Counted from the first letter of the stretch, positions 8,413-17,343 are shown. The stretch: DNA of 64,000 bases from CAZOKN01 sp964580525 (GCA_964580525.1 CAZOKN010000001.1:1-64000); one strand, 5' to 3'. The notes: generated by a model not told the origin, from the sequence alone. Numbers and translations are program-made.

Positions 8413-8748
8413 CTAAACCGAAAAGCTATTGCCGCAGCCACAGCTGGTTTTTGCATTTGGGTTTTTGACTTCAAATGCTGCGCTGCCTAAAGTTTCAACA
8501 TAATCAAGCATTGAGCCTTTTATAAAATCCAAAGAAGTGCTGTCTATGACAACTTTTACGCCGTTCTTTTCAAAGAATAAATCATCAGAATTTTTGTTGG
8601 CATCAAAATCAAAATTATATTGAAAGCCAGAACAACCACCACCAGAAACTGCAATACGCAAGTTGGCTTGTTGATTTTCCTCTTTTATAAGGAGCTGTGA
8701 AATACGCTTTGCGGCGTTTTCTGTAATGCTGAATTCAGTGTTTTCCAT
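8413..8748 (-). CDS. erpA: Iron-sulfur cluster insertion protein ErpA (A-type carrier)
   Basis: A-type carriers receive Fe-S clusters from the assembly scaffold and pass them to apo-enzymes. The 111-residue protein has the HesB fold with the three conserved cysteines, one in SGGGCSGFQY and two in SCGCGNSF at the C-terminus. I start at MENTEF. The frame upstream runs into the assembly gap and is not family-like. It is divergent from dgt, an arrangement found in many alphaproteobacteria. Which A-type paralogue (ErpA, IscA or SufA) is judged by this context and the C-terminal sequence. Confidence 0.88.
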   Translation of the reverse strand: MENTEFSITENAAKRISQLLIKEENQQANLRIAVSGGGCSGFQYNFDFDANKNSDDLFFEKNGVKVVIDSTSLDFIKGSMLDYVETLGSAAFEVKNPNAKTSCGCGNSFSV

Positions 8749-8862
8749 GCGGGCATTATAGCCCCTAGAGAGTGAAAAGGCAACAGTTTGCTTTTGCACT
8801 CTTGCGCTTTTGTACTTTTGCGCTATCCTTAAGATAATATTAACAAATACATCGGTTTTAAT

Positions 8863-10123
8863 ATGACAAAGGAAATCACAGCAGAACAGNNNNNNNNNNC
8901 GGGTTGTTCCGTTATCAAAAGAGATAAACATTCAGCAATATAAGCTAGAATCTTATGCCTGCAATCCATATCAGAGCCGTGGGCGGATTTATCAGGAAGA
9001 GGGCAGTAATAATCGTTCTGGTTTTAGGCGTGATTGTGACCGGATTATTCATTCAACGGCCTTCCGTCGTCTAGAATATAAAACTCAGGTGTTTGTTAAC
9101 CATGAGGGCGATCATTACCGTACTAGACTAACTCATAGCTTAGAAGTGGCGCAAATTGCCCGCTCTATCAGTAGAAATTTATGCCTTAATGAAGATTTGG
9201 CAGAAGCTATGGCTTTGGGGCATGATCTTGGTCATACGCCGTTTGGTCATGCTGGGGAAGAATCTTTGTGCGAAGTTAGCAAAGATTTGTGCGGATTTGA
9301 CCATAATGTTCAATCTATAAAAGTTGTTACTAAGCTTGAACAGCGTTATGCCGCATTTGATGGTTTGAACCTAACGTGGGAAATGCTGGAAGGTCTTATA
9401 AAGCATAATGGCCCGATTACCGGTGGCAATCGTGATAAAGAAAGATATAACGGTAAGGTGCATAAAGTTTTGGCTGATCTGGATCGTAAGTTTGATTTAC
9501 AATTAGATAAATTCCCTTCAGCAGAGGCGCAAATTGCTTCATTTGCTGACGATATTGCTTATAATAACCACGATATTGACGATGGTATCAGGGCTGGTTT
9601 ATTCACAATTGAAGATGTTAAGCAATTGCCTATCGTTGGTAATATGTTCCGCGAGCTGACTAACGAGTTTGTTGGAATTAGCAAGGACAGGTTGGTGCAT
9701 GAGGCTAACCGTCGTATGATAAATCGTATGGTTATTGATTTAACACGCCAAACTTTACGCAATATTAAAGATAAAGATATTCACACAGTTGATGACATAA
9801 GAAATCTTGGTGAGCCTTTGGTTACCTTCTCAAAAGGTATGTCGGAAAATGTTAAAGCCATCAAAGAATTCCTTAAAGATAATATGTATAATCATTATAA
9901 AGTTTGCAGGATGACTACAAAAGCCAAAAAGGTTGTTAGCGATTTGTTTGAGCTATTATATAACTCACCTGAGTGCCTTCCTACAGAATGGAGGGAGCGT
10001 GCACAAGCTGCTGAAAATAAAAATGATAAGGCAGAAATTGTGGTGGATTTCATAGCTGGAATGACAGATCGTTTTGCGCTTGATGAGCATAAGAAGCTGT
10101 TTGATTTGGAGTGTAAGTCATAA
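8863..10123 (+). CDS. dgt: Deoxyguanosinetriphosphate triphosphohydrolase-like protein (interrupted by an assembly gap)
   Basis: This HD-domain enzyme hydrolyses dNTPs, classically dGTP to deoxyguanosine and triphosphate. The likely start is ATG 8863 (MTKEITAEQ), followed by the N run at 8890-8899. Coding resumes at 8900 and runs to 10123. The 5' and 3' frames differ by one base across the gap because the ten Ns are a placeholder, so this is not a frameshift mutation. Motifs include RDCDRIIHSTAFRRLEYKTQVF, given here as two parts (RDCDRIIHS and TAFRRLEYKTQVF), then RLTHSLEVAQ and GHDLGHTPFGHAGE with the HD metal ligands, and a second catalytic region ASFADDIAYNNHD. It is divergent from erpA. 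The argS often found next in relatives is absent. Confidence 0.9.
8890..8899. other. Assembly gap (10 N)
   Basis: Ten undetermined bases lie inside the 5' end of dgt. The true gap length is unknown, and the frame change across it shows that ten is not the real number modulo three. Confidence 0.98.
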
Positions 10124-10150
10124 TTTAGTCTGGATTTAGTGAAGGATTTT

Positions 10151-10234
10151 ATGCAACGTATTATTTTTATATTATTGTTTCTGTTTCTTGTTACGGCATG
10201 TGACACGATATGGAATGTGAAAGTTGATTTTTAG
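10151..10234 (+). CDS. 27-residue small lipoprotein (copy 1)
   Basis: The peptide is MQRIIFILLFLFLVTAC followed by ten residues ending in VKVDF. It has a basic start, a hydrophobic core and the lipobox VTAC, so after processing the mature peptide would be an 11-residue lipidated tail. This resembles entericidin-sized lipoproteins in layout, but I do not recognise a family. It begins 27 bases after dgt with a purine-rich GAAGGA upstream. A near-identical copy follows 8 bases later. Confidence 0.6.
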   Translation: MQRIIFILLFLFLVTACDTIWNVKVDF

Positions 10235-10242
10235 GTAGGTTT

Positions 10243-10326
10243 ATGCAGCGTATTATTTTGATATTAGCAGTTTTATTTTTTGTGACAGCGTGCGCTACTG
10301 TATATTCGGGTGGTTATCACTATTAG
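10243..10326 (+). CDS. 27-residue small lipoprotein (copy 2)
   Basis: The sequence begins MQRIILILAVLFFVTACA and ends SGGYHY. The signal peptide and lipobox are nearly the same as in copy 1, while the ten mature residues are unrelated. The GTAGGT stretch upstream and the same 84-base length support a tandem duplication with divergence of the mature part. No function is assigned. Confidence 0.6.
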   Translation: MQRIILILAVLFFVTACATVYSGGYHY

Positions 10327-10338
10327 TTTCGGAGTTAT

Positions 10339-10773
10339 ATGAAACGTTTAATTTGTGTGTTGGTATTATTATTTCCTATAACTTCATGTTCGACCATGAA
10401 GGTTGAAAAGCTTAGTGCTTCGCCTAATGTTTCAAAAATTTGTATCAAGGAAAATGAGGATGTTAAAGTTGGTGGGTTTTTAGAAATTATAAGGACTGGA
10501 TTTGATAGGCATGGAATTTCTTCCAAAGTCTTTACAAAAAATCAGCCTGCAACTTGTTCTACCATTCTTACATATACGGCTTTAAGACGTTGGGATTTTG
10601 CTCCTTATATGTCGCATGCAGAATTATGGCTTCGTGATAAAAATGGTAAGCAAATTGGATATGCGCAATACCATATCATTGGGGGTGGAGGTTTTGATTT
10701 TAGCAAATGGAGAAGCACAGCAAGCAAAATGAGACCGGTTATTGATAAATTGCTGGCTGATTATGGTAAATAA
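10339..10773 (+). CDS. Sbal_3080-like lipoprotein
   Basis: This 144-residue protein begins MKRLICVLVLLFPITSC, a lipoprotein signal with lipobox ITSC, so it should be anchored in the envelope. The mature domain has the order KICIKENEDVKVGGFLE, then TYTALRRWDFAPYMSHAELWL, and GGGGFDFSKW. This fits the small lipoprotein family I know as Sbal_3080, whose function is not established. The GGAG at 10330 lies about 6 bases before the start. It is third in a run of three lipoprotein genes with similar signal peptides, and ends before a bidirectional terminator. Confidence 0.72.
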   Translation: MKRLICVLVLLFPITSCSTMKVEKLSASPNVSKICIKENEDVKVGGFLEIIRTGFDRHGISSKVFTKNQPATCSTILTYTALRRWDFAPYMSHAELWLRDKNGKQIGYAQYHIIGGGGFDFSKWRSTASKMRPVIDKLLADYGK

Positions 10774-10813
10774 GGTTGCAGTGAATAGTTAATAATTGAA
10801 ATACAATAATAAA

Positions 10814-10844
10814 AAAAACCGGCAAATTAAGCCGGGTTTTTTTA
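10814..10844. terminator. Bidirectional Rho-independent terminator
   Basis: An A-run, CCGGC (10819-10823), the loop AAATTAA and GCCGG (10831-10835), then G and a run of seven T's lies between convergent genes ending at 10773 (+) and 10871 (-). The A-run on one side and the T-run on the other allow termination in both directions. Confidence 0.8.
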
Positions 10845-10870
10845 TGTAATTTATAATTATATAGATTCCG

Positions 10871-11998
10871 TTATTGTTGTCTGATGCCAGGATTATTAGT
10901 TCTGCTAGCTTCAATAGCTTTTGATCTTGCAGAAGCTATTTCAGCGCCATGAATTTCTGGATTAACAACTTTTTGATCTTGAACCATTTTAACAAAAGAA
11001 GGTCTTGCTGGCTTAAGTATAGAACCTATTTCTTGTGCCTGACGTATGGCATCTTCTCTACCTTGCTCTGAAGCAGATTTAACAGCAGGTATATTTTGAG
11101 AGATTTCTTTACCATAAAGCAAAGCATCGGAGTGAGATTTTCTAATATCTTTAACGTCAGTGTTTTGTATTTCTTTAAGGCCAGCTTTTATGCTTTCTTC
11201 GTTCATGCCAGATTTTTGCATTACGCGACAAATTGCTGAAGCGTAAGCACCACAACTTGAATCATCAAACTGTACTCTGAGTTGTTCAACCCCATTTTTT
11301 GCTTGTTCTTCAGATAGTCTGTTGCCAAGCCCATCGCGATAAACAATCTCTGCTCCTGGGAATTGGCGAGCAAATATAGCTCTATCAGCTGGCAATATAG
11401 GATCGCCATTGGAATCAAGATAGTGTATTTCCGTTTTACCTGCGGCATTTTTTGCAACTGTAATTGCCACGAAATGGTTGTGTCTAGGATCACTTTCGCT
11501 TGGTGTCATAAGATGCACGAATGATTGAGGAAGGTTATTTGAGTTTTTAGCTAAAAAGGCTTCTAGCTCTCTACCTACAGGGACTGGTCCAGTTAGGAAT
11601 TCTACTTGCTTGTCATTATAGCATTGTAATCCGGTAATAGGTTCTGTTAGACATCTATCTAGCCATTGTGCATAAGCATTTTGCTCTATTGGGGTAAGTG
11701 GTTGACCAGACTCAGACCTTTTTCTTAAGCCTTCGAAGTAGGCTCTTTCTTTTTCTTTTTCAGGAGTTGTAAAAACACCAAGCTTTTCGGAGTAAATTAG
11801 GCCATTTTTTTGAGCTTCTTCTACTTTTTGTTTAGCTTCTTTCTCAATAATTTGATTTATTTCAGAATTTATCTCTTTAATTTGAGCATTTAACGCGCTG
11901 ATTTCATCTGCATTTTTCACAGAATCAGAGCTAAGGTCAGCTAATTTTGAGTATAAATTAGCCAGTTTTCCTTTAAAATTCAATATGTTATCAGACAT
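10871..11998 (-). CDS. Putative CE-clan (Ulp1/C48-like) cysteine protease, candidate effector
   Basis: This is a 375-residue protein with no signal peptide. Residues 1-65 are a predicted coiled coil (heptad-like Leu/Ile with Lys/Glu). The middle carries what looks like a CE-clan catalytic set: His175 in HNHFVAITV, Asp195 in IHYLDSNGDP, Gln243 in RVQFDDSSCGAY (oxyanion-hole Gln) and the nucleophile Cys249 in the same motif. The Gln-x5-Cys spacing is that of SUMO/ubiquitin-like proteases. The C-terminal 75 residues look helical and polar. Family knowledge: this clan includes bacterial deubiquitinases and YopJ acetyltransferases delivered into host cells. The gene stands alone between a terminator and the gyrB leader. 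Activity and secretion are inferred. Confidence 0.6.
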   Translation of the reverse strand: MSDNILNFKGKLANLYSKLADLSSDSVKNADEISALNAQIKEINSEINQIIEKEAKQKVEEAQKNGLIYSEKLGVFTTPEKEKERAYFEGLRKRSESGQPLTPIEQNAYAQWLDRCLTEPITGLQCYNDKQVEFLTGPVPVGRELEAFLAKNSNNLPQSFVHLMTPSESDPRHNHFVAITVAKNAAGKTEIHYLDSNGDPILPADRAIFARQFPGAEIVYRDGLGNRLSEEQAKNGVEQLRVQFDDSSCGAYASAICRVMQKSGMNEESIKAGLKEIQNTDVKDIRKSHSDALLYGKEISQNIPAVKSASEQGREDAIRQAQEIGSILKPARPSFVKMVQDQKVVNPEIHGAEIASARSKAIEASRTNNPGIRQQ

Positions 11999-12107
11999 GA
12001 TAAAAATTCCTAAACTGTTAAAAAGCTATAATTTCAATAACTTGGACCAATTATATATAACTATTATTAAAGATTTATTACAAATATAAATTTGTTAAAC
12101 ATTATAA

Positions 12108-12131
12108 ATGCTTGCTAAGCAAGTATTTTTT
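12108..12131 (+). terminator. Terminator-like hairpin in the gyrB leader
   Basis: ATGCTTGC (12108-12115) pairs with GCAAGTAT (12119-12126; one G-T pair) around a TAA loop, and five T's follow. It lies about 70 bases upstream of the gyrB start on the same strand. It could be an attenuator in the leader or the end of a small upstream transcript. Confidence 0.45.
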
Positions 12132-12199
12132 ACTATGATTCTGGGTAGTACGATCTGTTAATATGAGTGCTAGTCTTAACAATAAATTTAAGTGAAAAT

Positions 12200-14617
12200 A
12201 TGGTGATGGAAAAAGCGAATCATGAAGTTGAAGAATATGGTGCCAGTTCGATTAAGGTTTTAAAGGGCCTTGATGCTGTTCGTAAACGCCCAGGCATGTA
12301 TATTGGCGATACAGACGATGGAACGGGTTTACATCACATGGTTTATGAAGTCCTCGATAATGCGATTGACGAAGCGTTAGCCGGTCATTGTGATCGCGTA
12401 GTTGTTGAGCTTAATCCGGATGGTTCTTGCTCTATCGAAGATAATGGACGTGGTATTCCAGTTGCTATACATGCTGAAGAGGGAATTTCTGCTGCCGAAG
12501 TTATCATGACGCAGCTACATTCAGGTGGAAAATTTGATGCTAATTCTTATAAAATATCCGGTGGATTGCACGGGGTGGGTATTTCTGTTGTGAACGCACT
12601 TTCTGGATGGTTAGAGCTTGTTGTATGGCGTGAAAATCAGGAGCATTTTGTACGCTTTGAAAATGGCGATACAGTTGCGCCTCTTAAAGCAGTTGGTCCT
12701 TCTAATGGTAAAAAGGGCACAAAAGTTACATTTTTCCCATCTGATAAAACATTTTCTACAATTGAATTTAGTTATACAACACTTGAAAATCGTATACGTG
12801 AGCTTGCGTTCCTTAATTCGGGAGTGCACATTTTTCTCCGTGATTTGCGTAGTGAGCCGCCAGTTGAAACCGAGTTTAAATATGAAGGTGGCACGAGTGA
12901 GTATGTAAAGTATCTTGATAAGAGCAAAACGCCAGCTCACCCTGTTATTGTTATTAATGGTGAAGCTGATGATATAGGTGTTGAAGTGGCTCTTGAATGG
13001 AATGATTCTTACCACGAAAACATGATGTGTTTTACCAATAACATTCGTCAGAGAGACGGTGGAACGCATCTTGCAGGTTTCCGTGGTGCTTTGACTAGAG
13101 CAATTAATAATTATGCTACTAACAGCGGCGCTTCTAAGAAAGAAAAAGTTGCCTTAAGTGGTGATGATATGCGTGAAGGTTTAACTTGCGTACTTTCTGT
13201 TAAGGTGCCTGATCCTAAATTTTCTTCACAGACAAAAGATAAGCTTGTTAGTTCAGAAGTGCGCCCAGTTGTTGAGGGTGTAGTTTATGAAAAATTATCA
13301 AAATGGTTTGAAGAAAATCCAACGGAATCAAAAATTATTGTGATGAAAGTGGTGGAAGCTGCTGTTGCAAGAGAAGCTGCGAGAAAGGCGAGGGATTTAA
13401 CGCGTAGAAAAAATTCTCTGGATATTTCAAGCTTGCCGGGAAAACTAGCTGATTGCCAAGAAAAAGATCCAGCATTGAGCGAAGTTTTCATCGTTGAGGG
13501 AGATTCGGCAGGTGGTTCAGCGAAGCAGGGCAGGAACAGAAAAAATCAGGCAATTTTGCCTTTACGTGGAAAAATATTAAACGTTGAACGTGCACGTTTC
13601 GACAAAATGCTATCTTCCCAGGAAATTGGTACTCTTATCATGGCGCTGGGAACTGGCATTGGACGTGATGATTTCAACATAGAGAAAGCGCGTTATCACA
13701 AAGTTATTATTATGACGGATGCTGACGTTGACGGTGCTCACATTCGTACACTAATTTTGACTTTCTTCTACAGGCAGATGCCTCAATTGATTGAAAAAGG
13801 TTATCTTTATGTAGCGCAGCCACCACTTTACAGAATTCGTCGTGGTAACAAAGCTGTGTATATGAAGGATGATAAAGAATTGCAGAATTATCTTATTGAT
13901 TCTGCGCTTGATGGTGCTGTTTTAAAAGCTGCAAATGGTGTGCAGATGGCAGGTGCTGATCTGAAGCAATTCGTTACTAAAGTTTTGGATTTTACTAATC
14001 TGGTAAATGCACTTTCGAGACGTATGCCAGCAGAAGTTATACAGGCGGCGGCTTTGGCAGGTGCTTTGTCTGATTCTGCAATTGGAAATTCTGGAAAAGC
14101 TTCTGATATTGCTAAACAGCTTAATGCAAGCATTGGCGATCCTGTACTTAGTTGTTGGGGTGGCTCTATTGATGAGCATGGCGAGATTGTTTTGGCGCGT
14201 GAAGTACGAGGGGTTTCTGAAAAAATTATATTTGATAAAGGAACTTTATCGGCGCCGGAAGTTGCTAAAATAAATTTAGTGATTAAAGAAATAGGTGCTG
14301 AATTTAATGGCAAAGTTATGCTTTGTGGCAAAGATGGCGAAAAGCTTGTTAACACTCCTTCATTGTTGTTGGATGCTATTATGGAAGCAGGACGTAAGGG
14401 TAGTTCGATTCAGCGTTTCAAAGGATTGGGAGAAATGAACCCTGACCAGCTTTGGGAGACAACGCTTGATCCTGAAAATAGAACTTTGCTGCAGGTGAAG
14501 GTGAGCGACGTCAATGAAGCGGAGGAAGTATTCTCTACGCTTATGGGTGGTGTTGTTGAGCCTAGACGTGATTTCATACAGGAAAATGCTTTGAAGGTCA
14601 GCAATCTGGACGTTTAA
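12200..14617 (+). CDS. gyrB: DNA gyrase subunit B
   Basis: GyrB is the ATPase and TOPRIM subunit of gyrase, which introduces negative supercoils into DNA. The N-terminal GHKL domain has EVLDNAIDEALAGH, DNGRGIPV and GGLHGVGISVVNAL. TOPRIM follows with EVFIVEGDSAGGSAKQGR near residue 430 and MTDADVDGAHIRTL near 505. The C-terminal end has QRFKGLGEMNPDQLWETT. I start at ATG 12200 (805 residues); a GTG at 12167 would add an unconserved leader, and ATG 12206 is also possible. It is the first gene of a tight run with arsC-like, radA, cvpA, purF, an SDR and a zinc-finger gene. About 600-700 is a region of extra sequence, as in other proteobacterial GyrB proteins. Confidence 0.97.
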   Translation: MVMEKANHEVEEYGASSIKVLKGLDAVRKRPGMYIGDTDDGTGLHHMVYEVLDNAIDEALAGHCDRVVVELNPDGSCSIEDNGRGIPVAIHAEEGISAAEVIMTQLHSGGKFDANSYKISGGLHGVGISVVNALSGWLELVVWRENQEHFVRFENGDTVAPLKAVGPSNGKKGTKVTFFPSDKTFSTIEFSYTTLENRIRELAFLNSGVHIFLRDLRSEPPVETEFKYEGGTSEYVKYLDKSKTPAHPVIVINGEADDIGVEVALEWNDSYHENMMCFTNNIRQRDGGTHLAGFRGALTRAINNYATNSGASKKEKVALSGDDMREGLTCVLSVKVPDPKFSSQTKDKLVSSEVRPVVEGVVYEKLSKWFEENPTESKIIVMKVVEAAVAREAARKARDLTRRKNSLDISSLPGKLADCQEKDPALSEVFIVEGDSAGGSAKQGRNRKNQAILPLRGKILNVERARFDKMLSSQEIGTLIMALGTGIGRDDFNIEKARYHKVIIMTDADVDGAHIRTLILTFFYRQMPQLIEKGYLYVAQPPLYRIRRGNKAVYMKDDKELQNYLIDSALDGAVLKAANGVQMAGADLKQFVTKVLDFTNLVNALSRRMPAEVIQAAALAGALSDSAIGNSGKASDIAKQLNASIGDPVLSCWGGSIDEHGEIVLAREVRGVSEKIIFDKGTLSAPEVAKINLVIKEIGAEFNGKVMLCGKDGEKLVNTPSLLLDAIMEAGRKGSSIQRFKGLGEMNPDQLWETTLDPENRTLLQVKVSDVNEAEEVFSTLMGGVVEPRRDFIQENALKVSNLDV

Positions 14618-14626
14618 GGAATATAT

Positions 14627-14971
14627 ATGGCAGTTACTATATACCATAATCCAAGATGTTCAAAATCGCGCGAAGCCTTACAATTATTGCAGGAAAAATC
14701 TGTGCAGCCGCAAATAATTGAATATTTGAAAAATCCTCCTAGTGTTGTGGAATTAAAAAATATTATAAAATTACTAGGAATTCTGGCGATAGATTTGGTA
14801 AGAAAAAAAGAAGATGCTTATAAAGAGAGCGGTTTGAATAATTCTTCATCGGATGCAGAGGTTATAAAAATTTTGGCAAAAAATCCGGTTTTGATAGAAC
14901 GACCAATTGTTATATCAGGAAACAAAGCTGCAATTGGCAGACCGACGGAGAATATTTTGAAGGTTTTGTAG
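14627..14971 (+). CDS. ArsC/Spx-family thioredoxin-fold reductase (arsenate reductase-like)
   Basis: This 114-residue protein has the ArsC fold with the active-site Cys in YHNPRCSKSREAL at residue 11 and the C-terminal ERPIVI segment with the substrate-binding Arg, then GRPTENIL. These fit glutaredoxin-dependent arsenate reductases and the related YfgD proteins. No arsenic genes (arsB, arsR, acr3) lie nearby, so a real arsenate role is uncertain. AAGGA lies 6 bases upstream of the start. It follows gyrB by 9 bases and precedes radA by 3 bases. Confidence 0.85.
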   Translation: MAVTIYHNPRCSKSREALQLLQEKSVQPQIIEYLKNPPSVVELKNIIKLLGILAIDLVRKKEDAYKESGLNNSSSDAEVIKILAKNPVLIERPIVISGNKAAIGRPTENILKVL

Positions 14972-14974
14972 TTT

Positions 14975-16348
14975 ATGGCCAAAAAAAATACAAATTTCGT
15001 TTGTCAGGGATGTGGTTCGGTTCATAGCAAATGGTCTGGCAGATGCTCTTCATGTGGAGCTTGGGATTCTATTATAGAGGAAATTGCTAGCGCTAATTTT
15101 TCTAACATTTCAAAACCTTCTGGTAACAAGCTAGAGGTTTTTAATATCGCAGGTGATGTAGAAAAAATCGATCGTTCTTTTACAGGTATTGCTGAGTTAG
15201 ATAGAGTTTTAGGTGGTGGATTAGTTCCGGGTTCGGCCATATTGATTGGTGGAGATCCAGGCATAGGAAAATCAACGCTTGTACTTCAAGTTGCGGCCTC
15301 ACTGGCTAAAGTTGGTATGACTTCATTATACATATCTGGTGAAGAATCTGTGGATCAGGTGCGCTTGCGAGCGAAGCGTCTTGGACTTGATAAATCTAAC
15401 GTTTCTCTCGTTTCATCAACCAATGTGAAAGATATTGTTTCGAGTTTTAAAGGGCCAAATGCGCCCGAAGTTATAGTTATAGATTCTATACAAACTATGT
15501 ATGTTGATGAAATTGAGTCAGCACCTGGGACTGTTTCGCAAGTGCGTGCTTCAGCTCATGAACTAATAAGTAATGCCAAGAAAAAAGGTATTACTCTATT
15601 GATAGTAGGACATGTTACAAAAGAAGGGCAAATTGCCGGGCCGAAAGTTTTGGAACATATGGTAGATACTGTACTTTATTTTGAAGGTGAGCGTGGGCAT
15701 CAATTCCGTATATTACGGGCTGTAAAAAATCGTTTTGGTGCTGCGAATGAGATAGGCGTTTTTGAAATGAGGGAAAAAGGCCTGATGGAAGTTCCAAATC
15801 CTTCAGCTTTGTTTCTGTCTGAATATTCTGAAAGAGTAAGTGGTTCCGCTGTTTTTGCCGGAATAGAAGGTACAAGACCCGTTCTGGTAGAGGTGCAGGC
15901 GCTTGTAGCTACCACACCAATGCCAACGCCAAGGAGAGCTGTGGTTGGGTGGGATTTGAACAGATTGGCAATGATTGTTGCAGTTTTGCAAACCAGATAT
16001 GGTATTTTTTTGGCTGATAAGGAAATTTACCTGAATATTGCTGGTGGCCTTAGGGTCAACGAGCCTGCTGCTGATTTGGCTGTCGCAGCAGCATTACTTT
16101 CTTCTGCGTTCAATAAGCCGTTACCTTCTGAATGTGTAATTTTTGGTGAGCTTGGTTTATCAGGAGAAGTTCGTATGGTTTCTCAATATGATATTAGGAT
16201 AAGGGAAGCTGAAAAATTAGGTTTTTCAAAAGGATTAGTGCCAAAAGGTGTGAAATTACAAAATAATCACTTTATTTTACAGGAAATTAAGCATATAAGG
16301 GAGCTCGCCGCTCTATTTCAGGCAATGAAAGAAACTCAAACAGCATAA
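14975..16348 (+). CDS. radA: DNA repair protein RadA
   Basis: RadA (Sms) is a RecA-related ATPase that drives branch migration during recombinational repair. The 457-residue protein begins with a C4 zinc finger (CQGCGSVHSKW, then CSSCGAW). It has Walker A GGDPGIGKSTLV near residue 92, the RadA-specific KNRFG motif near 251, and a C-terminal Lon-protease-like domain (GGLRVNEPAADLAVAAALLS) without protease activity. It starts 3 bases after the ArsC-like stop, and its stop overlaps the cvpA start (TAATG). Confidence 0.96.
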   Translation: MAKKNTNFVCQGCGSVHSKWSGRCSSCGAWDSIIEEIASANFSNISKPSGNKLEVFNIAGDVEKIDRSFTGIAELDRVLGGGLVPGSAILIGGDPGIGKSTLVLQVAASLAKVGMTSLYISGEESVDQVRLRAKRLGLDKSNVSLVSSTNVKDIVSSFKGPNAPEVIVIDSIQTMYVDEIESAPGTVSQVRASAHELISNAKKKGITLLIVGHVTKEGQIAGPKVLEHMVDTVLYFEGERGHQFRILRAVKNRFGAANEIGVFEMREKGLMEVPNPSALFLSEYSERVSGSAVFAGIEGTRPVLVEVQALVATTPMPTPRRAVVGWDLNRLAMIVAVLQTRYGIFLADKEIYLNIAGGLRVNEPAADLAVAAALLSSAFNKPLPSECVIFGELGLSGEVRMVSQYDIRIREAEKLGFSKGLVPKGVKLQNNHFILQEIKHIRELAALFQAMKETQTA

Positions 16349-17337
16349 TGGCGATTGGTATGGATTTTTCTGCTTTAAACTGGTTCGATACTGTAGTTTT
16401 ATCTATAGTTTTTGTTTCAACTTTAATGGCTCTTTTTAGGGGTTTCCTTAAAGCATTCTTTTCACTAGTAACATGGCTTTGTTCAGGCTCTATAACAGGC
16501 CTTTTATATTCTCCTTTAGTATCTGCTCTTAAGGGAAAAATTCACAATGAAAAAGTGGTTATGACCATTGCTTCAGTTGGTGTTTTTATCTTTGTCTTTA
16601 TAGTTATTGCTATCATTTCTTCAAAAATACTAAATCTCTTGAAAGACTTTAGAGGTGGTGGAATTGATAGAACTTTAGGCTTTGCCTTCGGATTTTTTAG
16701 AGGGATATTGATAGTTTGTCTGATGTTTTTCTCAATCAATATGACTTCATCAATGTTGCAAATTGGTACTAAAGAAAGGCCGGGGCCTGATTGGTTTGCT
16801 AACGCCCAAGCTTATGATGCTTTGAATTCTAGCACAGCCTCTCTGGTTAAAATTCTACCTGCGGATGTTCCTCAGCGTATGATTGCATACGTTGACCAAT
16901 TTAAAGAGATGTCTATGGATGCTGTCCAAAAGCAATTAGCCGCTGCTCCTGTTCCTGGAAATGCTGTTGCTGGTGGTGATCAAAAAACATTATCTGAGGA
17001 TGATAGAAAAATAATTAAGAAAATTATAGCAGCTCTTCCTAAAGAAGAATTAGATGAGATGTATAAAAAATATGAAGGTGGTAGCACTGGTCTTTCGGAT
17101 TTAGAACGCATGTCTGTTTTCAAAGAAATAGTTACGCTTTACAAGAATGATCTAGCAAAAGGTTCTATATCTCCTGAGCTTATAGTGAGTGAAGATGAAG
17201 TGAAAAAAGTTACTGATTCTCTTGAGGCTATTCACCCGGAAGGCGAGCCTTCTGCCGATCAGCAATCAGAGGAAACTGGTTATAAAGATTCTAATATAAA
17301 ACAGTTCGACCGTCTTATAGATAACGTACAGCAATAA
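16348..17337 (+). CDS. cvpA: CvpA family membrane protein
   Basis: CvpA is an inner-membrane protein linked in enterobacteria to colicin V production and envelope stress; its molecular function is not settled. Four membrane helices lie within residues 10-135, with the family signature RGFLKAFFSLVTW and the DRTLGFAFGFFRG segment. The C-terminal 190 residues are polar, Lys/Glu-rich and likely cytoplasmic, which is longer than in E. coli CvpA (about 160 residues in all) but common in alphaproteobacteria. ATG 16360 is an alternative start. Location directly before purF is a widely conserved pairing. Confidence 0.88.
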   Translation: MAIGMDFSALNWFDTVVLSIVFVSTLMALFRGFLKAFFSLVTWLCSGSITGLLYSPLVSALKGKIHNEKVVMTIASVGVFIFVFIVIAIISSKILNLLKDFRGGGIDRTLGFAFGFFRGILIVCLMFFSINMTSSMLQIGTKERPGPDWFANAQAYDALNSSTASLVKILPADVPQRMIAYVDQFKEMSMDAVQKQLAAAPVPGNAVAGGDQKTLSEDDRKIIKKIIAALPKEELDEMYKKYEGGSTGLSDLERMSVFKEIVTLYKNDLAKGSISPELIVSEDEVKKVTDSLEAIHPEGEPSADQQSEETGYKDSNIKQFDRLIDNVQQ

Positions 17338-17343
17338 AGGCTT

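Noticed and set aside
12167..12199. GTG start for gyrB
   Set aside because: It adds an unconserved leader; ATG 12200 or 12206 agrees with the family start.
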